Assembly: GCA_963778165.1 (NCBI GenBank)
Contig: CAVZTE010000005.1
Location: forward strand, 248,001 to 312,000
Direction: 5' to 3'
DNA length: 64,000 nucleotides
From: Bog-756 sp963778165
GTDB taxonomy: Bacteria; Actinomycetota; Acidimicrobiia; Acidimicrobiales; RAAP-2
The notes under the pieces are model-generated. The model had not been told where the DNA came from. It searched no databases and was given only the letters and a program-made list of their open reading frames with translations. Within the stretch, counting starts at the first letter, position 1. Each line of letters starts with the position of its first letter. Shown piece by piece: positions 36,932 through 45,792 of this stretch. The position numbers were made by a program, and so were the translations under genes.

Positions 36932-38101
36932 GCGCTGCGAGCCGAGGACCAGGGGCAGCGAGTCGATCTGACGCAGCCCCATCATGTAGTTGAGCTCCGA
37001 CCCGGGCACGATGGAGTACTCGGGGATGCGCCGGTGCCACTCGCGCAGGGCGATGCGCAGCTCCAGGCGGGCCAGGTGCGAGCCCAGGCAGCGGTGCACC
37101 CCGCCGCCGAAGGCCAGGTGCCGGTTCTCGCTCCGGGTCAGGTCCACCTCGTCGGAGCCGGGCACGGCCTCCTCGTCGGTGTTGGCCGAACCGATGACCA
37201 CGCCGACGTTCTCCCCGGCGTGGATGGGACAACCGCCCAGGTCGATGTCCTTGGTGGCCACCCGGACCACCGTGGTCACCGGGGTCTCCCACCGCAGCAG
37301 CTCCTCCACCGCCGAGGGGATGATGGCCGGGTCGTCCACGATCTGGCGCCGCTCCTCGGGGTGCTGGGCCAGCCGGGCGATGAAGCACTCCAGCGAGTCG
37401 GTCACCGTGTCCAACCCCGCCAGGATGAACAAGAAGCAGATGCCCAGGATCTCGTCCACGGTCAGCTTCTGCGAGTCCACCTCGGCTCCGATGAACAGGG
37501 AGAGGATGTCGTCACGGGGCGTGATCTGGCGGTCCTTGACCGCCTCGGCGAAGTACTCCTCGATCCGGCGGGCGGCGACCTTCTGGCTGGCCTGGACCTC
37601 GTCCATGTCGTTGCCCACCGGTCGGAGGATGCCGTCCTTCATGGCCAAAAACGAGTCGAGGTCGGAGAGGGGTAGGCCCACCAGGGTCAGGAACACCGAC
37701 GACGGCAGGGGGACGGCGAAGTCCTCGGCGAACTCACACCGACCGCTGTCGATGAAGCCGTCGATGAGCTCGTTGACCAGGGCGGTGATCTGCGGCTCGA
37801 GGAGGTTCATCCGGCGGGGGGCGAAGATGGGGTCGAGCAGCCGCCGGTACTTGCGGTGGTCCGGAGGGTCCACCTGCAGCGGGATGAGGGGCACCGACTG
37901 GCCCAGGTTGACGGCCTCGAACCCGGAGGAGAACTCCTCGGGGTGGGTCAGGGCGTACTCGACGGCACCCCTCCGGACCACCTGGGGACCGAATGCCCCC
38001 GACACCACGGCCCCGGCGGCCCGGGCCCGGCGATAGAAGGGTTGAGGATTGGCAGCGATCTCCTCGTCCATGAAGCCCTCGGCCAGACTCTCGGATTCCA
38101 T
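36932..38101 (-). CDS. Cytochrome P450 (reads into the ACAD without a stop)
   Basis: A 390-residue bacterial class I P450. I-helix motif LAGLDTVTDS, ExxR in VEELLR and haem loop AFGGGVHRCLGSHLAR with Cys338 are intact. It would hydroxylate the substrate with electrons from a ferredoxin such as the one at 13527. The P450 domain has its natural end near LPLVLG, but the frame continues through GSQR into the ACAD start VHFDL. Either this is a real P450-ACAD fusion or a stop codon was lost or misread (TCG in GSQR is one change from TAG). Subfamily not assigned; context suggests a steroid-like side-chain hydroxylase (inference). Confidence 0.9.
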
Positions 38102-38237
38102 CCCGGTACCCCCAACACTCGGACCTCACCGGTGCCGGCCATGGGGCCCCAGTGAGAATCTGCTTTTCGCAGAAGGTTAACGTGTGCCTGACAGGCTGCG
38201 CCTCACCGGAACAGGCCCCCGGGCCACCGCCGACCGG

Positions 38238-39038
38238 TCATTTGGCGTTGCGGAAGTCGGGGCTCCTCTTCTCGGCGAAGGCCTGCATCCCTTCGGCCAT
38301 CTCCGGCGACACCGCCGCCACGGCCTGGGCATGGGCCTCCCGATCCAGCAGCCCGACCAGACTGGTCTCGAACGACGAGTTGAGCAACTGCTTGGACAGC
38401 CCCATCGACCGCACCGGCCCGGCGGCCAGGCGGACCACCAGCTCGTTGGCTTCCTGCTCGAGGTCCTCGACCGAGGGGAGGCACTTGTAGGCCAGGCCCA
38501 GGGTCACCGCCTCGGCTCCCTTGGCCCCTTCCCCCAGCAGCACCATGGCCCGGGCCCTGGGCAGCCCGACCAGTCGGGGGAGCAGGTAGGCACCCCCGGC
38601 GTCGACCACCAGCCCCCATCGGGCGAAGGACCAGATGAACCGGGTCTGGTCGCACACCAGCACGAAGTCACAGGCCAGGGCCAGATGGGCGCCGGGCCCC
38701 ACGGCGGTGCCGTTGACGGCGGCCACGGTGGGCTTGTCCAACTCCCAGAGCTCACGGATGAAGGCCTGCACCCCGCTGCGGAGGGTCTCGCTGGTCGACC
38801 GGGGGTCGAACCCCTCGGTCCCCGAGCCGGCCACTGTGGACTGGCGGAGGTCCATCCCGGCGCAGAACGAGTCGCCCACCCCGGTGATCATGAGGGCCCG
38901 GACCTGTGAGTCCCGCCGGACCTCGCTGATCCGCGACACGATCTGGTCGCGCATCTCGGGCGTGAGGGCGTTCTTGGCCTCGGGACGGTCGAGCACCAGG
39001 CGGGCGACGCTGTCGTCGCCGACTTCGTAACGGATCAT
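38238..39038 (-). CDS. Enoyl-CoA hydratase/isomerase family protein
   Basis: A 266-residue crotonase with SFCAGMDLRQS and VNGTAVGPGAHLALACDFV. The active-site helix reads WGLVVDAGGAYLLPRLVG, with Asp rather than a second Glu. ATG at 39038 is preferred over the TTG at 39056. It lies 136 bases upstream of the P450 gene, and that gap holds an AT-rich stretch with a small inverted repeat (TCTGC/GCAGA, 38159-38173) that may be a P450 promoter element. Confidence 0.9.
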   Translation of the reverse strand: MIRYEVGDDSVARLVLDRPEAKNALTPEMRDQIVSRISEVRRDSQVRALMITGVGDSFCAGMDLRQSTVAGSGTEGFDPRSTSETLRSGVQAFIRELWELDKPTVAAVNGTAVGPGAHLALACDFVLVCDQTRFIWSFARWGLVVDAGGAYLLPRLVGLPRARAMVLLGEGAKGAEAVTLGLAYKCLPSVEDLEQEANELVVRLAAGPVRSMGLSKQLLNSSFETSLVGLLDREAHAQAVAAVSPEMAEGMQAFAEKRSPDFRNAK

Positions 39039-39063
39039 CGGCCCAACGTAGGCCAATCCCGAG

Positions 39064-40119
39064 TCAGGCCGCAGACCCCGGGGCCTCCACCGCGGCCAGG
39101 CCGTGGAAGGGCATTCCCCGCTGCCGCCACTCCTCGTAGCGGGCCAGGAAGGGCTCGCCGAACGGGTCCTCTCCGATCAGGGGCATGGCCGCCCGCCAGA
39201 TGGTCAGGTCGTCGGGGGCCAGCTCACCGGCCCGCTCCATGTGCCGCCGGGTGGCCTCGGGGTCGCCGTTCCGGTGGGCCTCGGTGGCCACCCGGAAGTG
39301 CAGGCGGGCCAGCACCTCGTCGGACGAGAGATCACCCACGGCCTGGCGGGCCTCCTCCTCGGTGACCGGCACGATGCCCCGGGTTACCCAGCGACGCACC
39401 TCGTCGAGGTGGGGACCGGACGCCACCCCGGTGAACTCGGCGAACAGGTCGGTGCCGTGGGCGTGCCCGTTGGGCCGGGCAATGCCGTTCTCCTCGTCGA
39501 TCCACACCACAGTGGGCACGTTGGAGATGGCGTACAGCTCGGTGAGGAGGTGGTTGGGGTCGTAGAGCACCGGCATGGTGATGCCCTCGAGCCACGGGCG
39601 GACGTCGTCGGCCGAATTGTCGATGGCCACGGCGATGACGGTGAAGCCGTCGGGACCCAGCTCGTCGTGGATGGCCTGCCAGCCCGGCAGGTCATAGCGG
39701 CACCCGCACCAGCTGGAGAAGGTCACCAGGAGCTTCTTCTTCCCCAGCCACTCATCCAACCGGTGGAGCCTGCCGTCGACGTCGGGAAGTTCGAAGGCCG
39801 GGGCCCGCAGGTCCTCGAGGGCCTGACGACGCAGCTCGGAGGAGAGGGCCACAGCCATCACCCCGGCATCGATGTCGACCACCACCGGCCGGCCCAGGGC
39901 CGCGGCCACCTGCACCAGGTCCAGCTGGTCGCCGACCTTGAGGGCCTCGGGGTCAGCCACGGGAACACAGGTGTCCTCCCGGCACAGGCCGTTGGCCTTG
40001 AGCTCCCATCCGAGCGCCTCGGGGAGGCCGTCCGGGTCGATCAGGAAGGTCTGCCGTCGGCGGTCCGGCGTGGCCTCCACCTCTCGGGCAACCTCGTCGA
40101 TAACGGTGATCCGGGTCAT
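39064..40119 (-). CDS. Thioredoxin-fold (TlpA/redoxin) protein with CxC motif
   Basis: A 351-residue protein. A separate N-terminal domain (about 1-100) carries Cys46 and Cys51. The centre (about 105-235) is a TlpA/AhpC-like thioredoxin fold: FELPDVDGRLHRLDEWLGKK, TFSSWCGCRYDLPGW and VPTVVWIDEENG with the cis-Pro. The active site is Cys138-Gly-Cys140, not CxxC. The C-terminal part (255-330) is helical and TPR-like. No signal peptide is seen, so it acts in the cytosol. ATG at 40119 has AGGAGG. Role unknown. Confidence 0.82.
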   Translation of the reverse strand: MTRITVIDEVAREVEATPDRRRQTFLIDPDGLPEALGWELKANGLCREDTCVPVADPEALKVGDQLDLVQVAAALGRPVVVDIDAGVMAVALSSELRRQALEDLRAPAFELPDVDGRLHRLDEWLGKKKLLVTFSSWCGCRYDLPGWQAIHDELGPDGFTVIAVAIDNSADDVRPWLEGITMPVLYDPNHLLTELYAISNVPTVVWIDEENGIARPNGHAHGTDLFAEFTGVASGPHLDEVRRWVTRGIVPVTEEEARQAVGDLSSDEVLARLHFRVATEAHRNGDPEATRRHMERAGELAPDDLTIWRAAMPLIGEDPFGEPFLARYEEWRQRGMPFHGLAAVEAPGSAA

Positions 40120-40185
40120 GTCCCTCCTCGTCGGTAACGCTCAACCGTTGTCGCCCCCACCCCGGCTGTCAATCCCCGGCCGTGG

Positions 40186-41550
40186 TCAGCCGGCATCGGA
40201 CAGCCCGGCGGCATCCACGAACCTCCGGCTGCGCTCGCCGTACCCGCCCTCGCCCTCGGGGGTCGGAGCGGCGGGAGAGAACAGGACCACCCCGCCGGCT
40301 GGAGTCACGGACACCGCCCGGCGTACGGCGTCCTCGAGATCGAGGGCCACCTCCACCACCGGAGCCGGGCCGTCGGCGGCCGGCAGGGAGGCCAGCCGGT
40401 CGGCCAGGCCTTGGTGATCGGGGGGCAACACCATGACCCGGGGAGTGGGCCGGCGGTTGGCCAGCGCCTGGAGCAGTCCGGTGGGGTCGACCCCCCGGTC
40501 GGCGCCCCCCACGATGATGGTCAGCTCACGGTCGGGGAACGCTCCGAGGGACGCCACCGAGGCGAAGGGGTTGGAGGCCAGGGCATCGTCGACGAAGGTG
40601 AGCCCGCCGCGGTCCCCCACCGTGTGGCACCGGGACGCCAACCCGTCGAAGCCGGCCACGGCCCGTTCGACGGCGTCGGCCGGGGGGGTGCGTCCGTCCA
40701 GCAGGAGGGCGCCGGTGATGGCCCCGCACAGGTTCCACCGGTTGTGCCGCCCCGGGACCCGCAGCGGCGGCAGGGGCCCCAGCAGCTCGTCGTCGACCAC
40801 CACCGATCCGGACCCGTCCGCCCACACCCGCCCACGGGGCCCGAACAGGCTCCGCTCGGCGTGCCCCGCGGTGCGCCGCACCGCTTCGTCGCTCCCGGAG
40901 TTGACCCCCAGGGCCCCGGGGGGACCGGCGTCGATGAGCCGCAGCTTGTCCCGGTAGTACTGCTCCTCTCCCCCGTGCCAGTCCAGGTGGTCGGGGGCCA
41001 GGCTGGTCAACAGGCATACCCCCGGGGTCACCGTGACTTCGGCGGCCTGGTACGAGGAGACCTCGACCACGTAGGCATCGGCCAGGGGCCGGCCGTAGGC
41101 CTCGGTCACCGGCACCCCGATGTTGCCGATCAGGGCGACGTCCAACCCGGACTCCCCGAGGATGGCCGCGGTCAGGGCGGCCGTGGTGCTCTTGCCCTTG
41201 GTGCCGGTGATGGCCACCACCCGGGCGTCGGCGAAGTCCTCCAACCACACGGCCATGGCTGTGGTGACCGCGACCCCCAGGGCTGCCGCTTCGGCCAACT
41301 CGGGGCGGTACCGGCTGACGCCGGGCGCCCGGACCACCACGTCCAATGCGCCCCAGGGCACCCGACCGGGGTCGAGCACCTGGTGCCCGGGCCCCACCAG
41401 CGGCTCCAGGTGGGCCATGGCCCGGTCGGGCCGGTCATCGATCAACAGGGGCTCGACGCCCCGCTCGGCCAGTAGGCCCACCATGGCCAGTCCCTCGGCA
41501 CCGAGGCCCCACAGGGCCACCCTCGACGAGCACAGCTCCTCCAGGGTCAC
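40186..41550 (-). CDS. murD2: MurD-type ligase, probably MurD2 (UDP-MurNAc-L-Ala:L-Glu ligase)
   Basis: A 454-residue Mur ligase. An N-terminal Rossmann part (ALWGLGAEGLAMVGLL, VVVRAPGVSRYRPEL), the ATP loop ITGTKGKSTT (GTKGKS at 116-121), VEVSSYQAAEV, LAPDHLDWHG and a C-terminal domain with DDALASNPFASVASL are all MurD-like. It is not in a dcw cluster, and its start (GTG 41550) overlaps the stop of a MurL gene. In Xanthomonas, MurD2 adds L-Glu to UDP-MurNAc-L-Ala and MurL then turns it to D-Glu. The gene pairing is the reason for calling MurD2; the residues that choose L-Glu were not checked. Confidence 0.82.
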   Translation of the reverse strand: MTLEELCSSRVALWGLGAEGLAMVGLLAERGVEPLLIDDRPDRAMAHLEPLVGPGHQVLDPGRVPWGALDVVVRAPGVSRYRPELAEAAALGVAVTTAMAVWLEDFADARVVAITGTKGKSTTAALTAAILGESGLDVALIGNIGVPVTEAYGRPLADAYVVEVSSYQAAEVTVTPGVCLLTSLAPDHLDWHGGEEQYYRDKLRLIDAGPPGALGVNSGSDEAVRRTAGHAERSLFGPRGRVWADGSGSVVVDDELLGPLPPLRVPGRHNRWNLCGAITGALLLDGRTPPADAVERAVAGFDGLASRCHTVGDRGGLTFVDDALASNPFASVASLGAFPDRELTIIVGGADRGVDPTGLLQALANRRPTPRVMVLPPDHQGLADRLASLPAADGPAPVVEVALDLEDAVRRAVSVTPAGGVVLFSPAAPTPEGEGGYGERSRRFVDAAGLSDAG

Positions 41551-42929
41551 GGGACCTCGCCGAGGGTGCCGGCCACGGCGGCGGCGATCTCCCGGTCGGG
41601 AAAGGAGTGGCCCGGTCGGGCGGTCAACAGGTCCTGCACGTCCTGGTCCGAGACCATGGCCCGGGCCGGTCCGCCCAGCGCCACTACCACCGGCTTGTCC
41701 TTCCACAGCGGCTGCTGCGAGAGGATCCTGAAGGCCGCGGCGGACTCCCGGCGCTCGCCCACGCACTCGAAGGGCTTGTCGGCGTCGCTCATGAGAGCGG
41801 CGAATCCGGGCACCTGGGCGGGGTCGTCGAACAGGTCCCGCCCGATGATGTCGGTGACCGCCTCGGGCGGCAGGAACGGGGCCAGCATGAGTCCGACGAA
41901 GCGGCACTTCGGGCACTGACCGCACCAGCGGTCGCCGGCCCCGGCGTCCTGCCGGTACACGGTGTTGCAGCTGCAGAAGGTGCCGTGATAGCGGTCCATC
42001 CGGGCGAAGGCCCGGGCGATGGCCAGCTCCGAGTACGGACGGAGGGCCGAGCCGTAGGTGAGGTTGGGGTCGATGGACCCGGCGATGAGGGCCCGGATGC
42101 TCTCCTCGAACTCGAGGCTCTTCGAGTACTGGTGGTTGACCGGGACCCCGTCGACCGTGACGGTCTCCTCACTGGCCGAGCGCTCGACGGCCATGGCGAT
42201 GGTGTCGTACCCGTGGACGAAGCTTCCGACCACGGCGATGAGGGAGACGATGGCGGTGATGGGCACGTGACCGTTGAGGGCCCCGGTGCGGTTGAGCTCG
42301 CCCAGCTGCGGGGAGAGACGCCGGCGGACCACCAGCAGCTCGAGGCCGGTCCGGGCGGCCAACTCCACCACCAGAGGGTGGGGATTGACGGCGAACAGTC
42401 GCGGCCGCAGGTGCTTGACCGACTCGATGAGCACCATCGAGTCCTTTCCCCCGCCGATGGGGACCACCAGCCCACCACCCGGGCCCGAAGGACTGCCGCT
42501 GGTGGACCGGGGTGCGGCCGGAGATGGTGACGACGCTGGACCCTCGGCCCGGAGCTCGACCACACGGGGCACCGGAAGCCCGTTGGACACGGCGAACTCC
42601 CGTAGTCCGTCGTCGTACAGGTGGTGGTGGAACGCCCGTTCTTCGGCTGAGAGCCCGGTGTGCTCCACGACCACCACCGGTGGGGCGGCCGCCTTGTAGT
42701 AGCTGGTCCCGGCCGCGATGTGCAGGTGGACCAGGGCCCGCTCCACGCCGGCCAGGTCGATGGCGGCCCCGGGCCGGGGCGGCGTCTCGAAGGTGATGGT
42801 CTCGGTGAACCGGTGGTCGTCACCCAACCGGTAGGTCAGGGTGACGGTCCTCGATGGTGGGTCGAAGGACCGATCCACCACGTCGAAGGTGCCCACGGAC
42901 GCCGGGTCGAAGCGTCTCGGGTCGTTCAT
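41547..42929 (-). CDS. murL: MurL, UDP-MurNAc-L-Ala-L-Glu epimerase
   Basis: A 460-residue protein with an N-terminal domain holding AAGTSYYKAAAPP, an ATP-pyrophosphatase-like PP-loop PIGGGKDSMVLIES (Lys162), and a Cys-rich centre FCSCNTVYRQ...WCGQCPKCRFVGL that may bind zinc. These fit MurL as I remember it from Xanthomonas, which uses ATP to epimerise the terminal L-Glu of the peptidoglycan precursor. Start ATG 42929 has no clear ribosome site. The overlapping MurD-type ligase gene supports the role. The low-complexity stretch at about residues 131-150 (Ala/Ser/Pro/Gly) is probably a linker. Confidence 0.85.
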   Translation of the reverse strand: MNDPRRFDPASVGTFDVVDRSFDPPSRTVTLTYRLGDDHRFTETITFETPPRPGAAIDLAGVERALVHLHIAAGTSYYKAAAPPVVVVEHTGLSAEERAFHHHLYDDGLREFAVSNGLPVPRVVELRAEGPASSPSPAAPRSTSGSPSGPGGGLVVPIGGGKDSMVLIESVKHLRPRLFAVNPHPLVVELAARTGLELLVVRRRLSPQLGELNRTGALNGHVPITAIVSLIAVVGSFVHGYDTIAMAVERSASEETVTVDGVPVNHQYSKSLEFEESIRALIAGSIDPNLTYGSALRPYSELAIARAFARMDRYHGTFCSCNTVYRQDAGAGDRWCGQCPKCRFVGLMLAPFLPPEAVTDIIGRDLFDDPAQVPGFAALMSDADKPFECVGERRESAAAFRILSQQPLWKDKPVVVALGGPARAMVSDQDVQDLLTARPGHSFPDREIAAAVAGTLGEVP

Positions 42930-42966
42930 GGCGCCATCAGCGTAGTGGTCGCCGGCCCGGAGCCGG

Positions 42967-43446
42967 CTACTGGGAGCCGGCGGTTCGGGCGGTCTTGCGA
43001 TGGTGCTCCACCACGGCCAGAGAGGTTCCGGCTGACTGGATGACCCAGACCTCCCCTTTCTGCAACTTGGCCACGGAGCTGGAGCCGATGCCCGGCTCGG
43101 ACCCCAGGGCGGCCAGCACGTCGGTGGCCACGTCGCCGTGGGTACAGAGCACGGCTGACTCGCCCGCCATCCTCATCATCAGCTCCACGGCGTCGGCTCC
43201 GTGGCCCTCGGCCAGCTCACCGACCGACTCCACCGGGAGGCCCAGGGCATCGGCCAGTGGTTGGACCGTCTCCCAGCACCGGACGTAGGGACTGCTCAGG
43301 ATCCTCTGGGGCCGGTACTGAGCCAGTAGGGGAACCAGCTCGATGGCCCGCTCCCGGCCTCTGCGGGACAGGGGGCGCAGGCGATCGTCCCCTTTGTACG
43401 CACTCCGCCTTCCCGCGTTGGCGTGACGAACCAGCAGTAGCGCCAT
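42967..43446 (-). CDS. SixA-like histidine phosphatase
   Basis: A 159-residue member of the histidine phosphatase superfamily. The phosphohistidine motif is LLLVRHANAG (His8), SSPYVRCWETV holds the second Arg, and CTHGDVA the second His. Short SixA-like forms dephosphorylate phosphohistidine proteins or small phosphates. ATG at 43446 is used; a GTG two codons earlier is possible and is closer to a GGGAG site. It lies 37 bases upstream of murL on the same strand. Confidence 0.88.
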   Translation of the reverse strand: MALLLVRHANAGRRSAYKGDDRLRPLSRRGRERAIELVPLLAQYRPQRILSSPYVRCWETVQPLADALGLPVESVGELAEGHGADAVELMMRMAGESAVLCTHGDVATDVLAALGSEPGIGSSSVAKLQKGEVWVIQSAGTSLAVVEHHRKTARTAGSQ

Positions 43447-43574
43447 GGCCACGATGCTCCCATGCTCCGCTGTCGTCGTCGATGATGCCTGTTGAGACCG
43501 GGACGCCGCACGTCCGGGCCGGGCGCCCCGGCGTCGTGAGGGCGGCGGCGCTACGTCCGAAAGCGTGCGTCAGG

Positions 43575-44081
43575 TCAGGACGGCAACCCGGGAACATCGA
43601 TACCGGGGTGGTCGGGAACCGGAAAGGCCTCGAGGTCGCGGCCGCTGCGGGCCAACGAGTGATAGCGGCGCTCGGCGAACCGCCAGCGGCCGTCGTCGAA
43701 CCGGTAGCGGTCGTGATAGAGCCCGTAGGCGTTGGTCCAACGGCCACTGGCCCGCCCTTGGCGGAGTTCGCACATGAACAGTCGGCACACCGCGGTGCCG
43801 GCCATGGGCCCTTCGGGGAACACGATGTGGGCGTTGAGCACCACGAACTCGAAGAATTCGAACTGTTCGATGGCCCCACCGATGAACTCACCCAGGGCCA
43901 CCGGTCCCACCAGCTGCAGCGGCTCCCCGGCCCGGCGGTCGATGACCACCAGGGCATCGGGGAGGAACAGGTGGGACAGCTCCGGCCAGGCCCGCCGGTT
44001 GACCACGTCGGCATAGGCGTGCTGCAGCCTGCGCACCCCCGTGTCATGGACGGCTTCGGCCAGCAGTGCCTCGTCGATCAT
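43575..44081 (-). CDS. SnoaL/NTF2-like protein
   Basis: A 168-residue cone-shaped alpha+beta-barrel protein: helices MIDEALLAEAVHDTGVRRLQHAYADVVNRRAW, then LFLPDALVVIDRRAG, and late YHDRYRFDDGRWRFAERRYHSL. The family includes steroid isomerase-like enzymes, cyclases and non-enzymes. Its function cannot be told. ATG at 44081 is chosen to fit the family; a longer start at 44114 exists. Confidence 0.8.
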   Translation of the reverse strand: MIDEALLAEAVHDTGVRRLQHAYADVVNRRAWPELSHLFLPDALVVIDRRAGEPLQLVGPVALGEFIGGAIEQFEFFEFVVLNAHIVFPEGPMAGTAVCRLFMCELRQGRASGRWTNAYGLYHDRYRFDDGRWRFAERRYHSLARSGRDLEAFPVPDHPGIDVPGLPS

Positions 44082-44292
44082 CAGAGGAACGCTACCGGCA
44101 TCGGGGCGCTCCACCTGGACTCCGTGGGCAAGCTCCCGGAACCCGGCCGGTCCCTCGGGGCCGGCCGGCTGCCCCTCGGCGGGATCGTGGTCGGTGACGT
44201 CGGCGGTGTAGCGCTCTTCGAACGGGGGCCTCGGCCGGCAACCAGTACGAACTACCAGTTCGAACCGGTCGACAGGCAGCTAATCTCGGGCC

Positions 44293-44637
44293 ATGGACGA
44301 CTCGCTGATCGATCCGAGCATGCCACCCAGTGGCGAAGGCTGCGTCGAGTGCCTGGAGGCCGGGGGGTGGTGGTTCCATCTCCGCCGCTGTGCGGCCTGT
44401 GGCCACATCGGGTGTTGTGACTCCTCTCCCAGCCAACACGCCAGCGCCCATGCCCACGCCGACAACCACTGGGTCATCCAGAGCTTCGAGCCGGGCGAGG
44501 ACTGGTTCTACGACTACCGGTCCGACCAGACGGGTGAGGGACCCCCGCTCGACCCGCCCCGACACCACCCGACCAGCCAACCGACCCCGGGTCCGGCCGG
44601 CAAGGTTCCCCGCGACTGGATGCAGTACCTCCACTAG
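44293..44637 (+). CDS. UBP-type zinc-finger protein
   Basis: A 114-residue small protein with a ZnF-UBP domain: Cys17, Cys20, Cys33, Cys36, Cys41 and Cys42, and His-rich PSQHASAHAHADNHWVIQSF. In eukaryotes this fold binds the ubiquitin C-terminus; in actinobacteria stand-alone copies are common and uncharacterised. The tail (from about residue 80) is Pro-rich. ATG at 44293. Confidence 0.88.
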   Translation: MDDSLIDPSMPPSGEGCVECLEAGGWWFHLRRCAACGHIGCCDSSPSQHASAHAHADNHWVIQSFEPGEDWFYDYRSDQTGEGPPLDPPRHHPTSQPTPGPAGKVPRDWMQYLH

Positions 44638-44759
44638 GCCGACATGGTGCTAAACGGACCTGGACGTGGGCCGACGTGGCCCACCAGCCCCACCCCCTAG
44701 CATCGCCGAGGTAGCCACCGCCCCCGCGTCCCGGTGGACCACGATCATCGGAGGTATCC

Positions 44760-45740
44760 ATGGAGTACACCAACCTCGGTAAGACCGGCCTGCGGGTCTC
44801 GCGGGTCTGCCTCGGCATGATGAGCTTCGGCAACGACAGCGATCGCCCCTGGGCCCTGAACGAGGACCAGGCCGAGCCGATCATCCGCGCCGCAGTGGAA
44901 GGTGGGATCACCTTCTTCGACACCGCCGACACCTACTCCAAGGGGGCCAGCGAAGTGGCCACCGGCCGGCTGCTCCCCCGCTATCTCGGCCGCGACGAGA
45001 TGGTGGTGGCCACCAAGGTCTTCATGCCGATGACGCCGGGAGAGAACGGTGGCGGGCTCTCCCGCAAGCACATCCTGTCCGCCATCGATGCCTCGCTGAC
45101 CCGGTTGGGGATGGAGTACGTCGACATCTACCAGATCCACCGCTGGGATCCCCGCACGCCCATCGAGGAGACCCTGGAGGCACTGCACGACGTCGTGCGC
45201 TCGGGCAAGGCGCGCTACATCGGAGCCAGCAGCATGTTCTCGTGGCAATTCGCCAAAGCCCAATACCTGGCCGACCTCCATCACTGGACCCGGTTCGTCT
45301 CCATGCAGCCGCACTACAACCTGATCTACCGCGAGGAAGAGCGCGAGATGATCCCGCTCTGTCAGGACCAGGGCGTAGGGGTCATCCCGTGGAGCCCGCT
45401 GGCCCGAGGGGTGCTGGCCGGCAACCGGACCCGCGGCGGCGAGCACAACACCACCCGGTCGGACACCGACACCTTCACCGACTACCTCTACAGCCAGCCC
45501 ACCGACTTCGACGTGGTGGAGCGGGTGGCCGAGGTGGCAGCCGAGCGACAGGTTCCCCCGGCCCAGATCGCCCTGGCCTGGCTACTCCAGCGCCCCGGTG
45601 TCACCGCTCCGATCATCGGAGCCACCAAGCCGGGTCACCTGACCGATGCCCTGGCCGCCGAGCAGCTCCGCCTCACCGACGAGGAAGTGGCCCGGCTCGA
45701 GGAGCCCTATGTCCCCCATCCGGTACTGGGCCACTTCTGA
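44760..45740 (+). CDS. Aldo/keto reductase
   Basis: A 326-residue NADPH-dependent AKR barrel. The tetrad is seen as Asp and Tyr in FFDTADTYSKGASE, Lys in VVATKVF and His in YQIHRWDP. VIPWSPLARGVLAGN and the C-terminal APIIGATKPGHL bind NADPH. It reduces aldehydes or ketones. ATG at 44760 has GGAGG five bases upstream. The DsbA-like gene follows by 52 bases. Confidence 0.93.
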   Translation: MEYTNLGKTGLRVSRVCLGMMSFGNDSDRPWALNEDQAEPIIRAAVEGGITFFDTADTYSKGASEVATGRLLPRYLGRDEMVVATKVFMPMTPGENGGGLSRKHILSAIDASLTRLGMEYVDIYQIHRWDPRTPIEETLEALHDVVRSGKARYIGASSMFSWQFAKAQYLADLHHWTRFVSMQPHYNLIYREEEREMIPLCQDQGVGVIPWSPLARGVLAGNRTRGGEHNTTRSDTDTFTDYLYSQPTDFDVVERVAEVAAERQVPPAQIALAWLLQRPGVTAPIIGATKPGHLTDALAAEQLRLTDEEVARLEEPYVPHPVLGHF

Positions 45741-45792
45741 GCGAAGTGGTGTCTACGGTGTCGGAGCGGAGCACCACAACGAAGGAGCTGGC

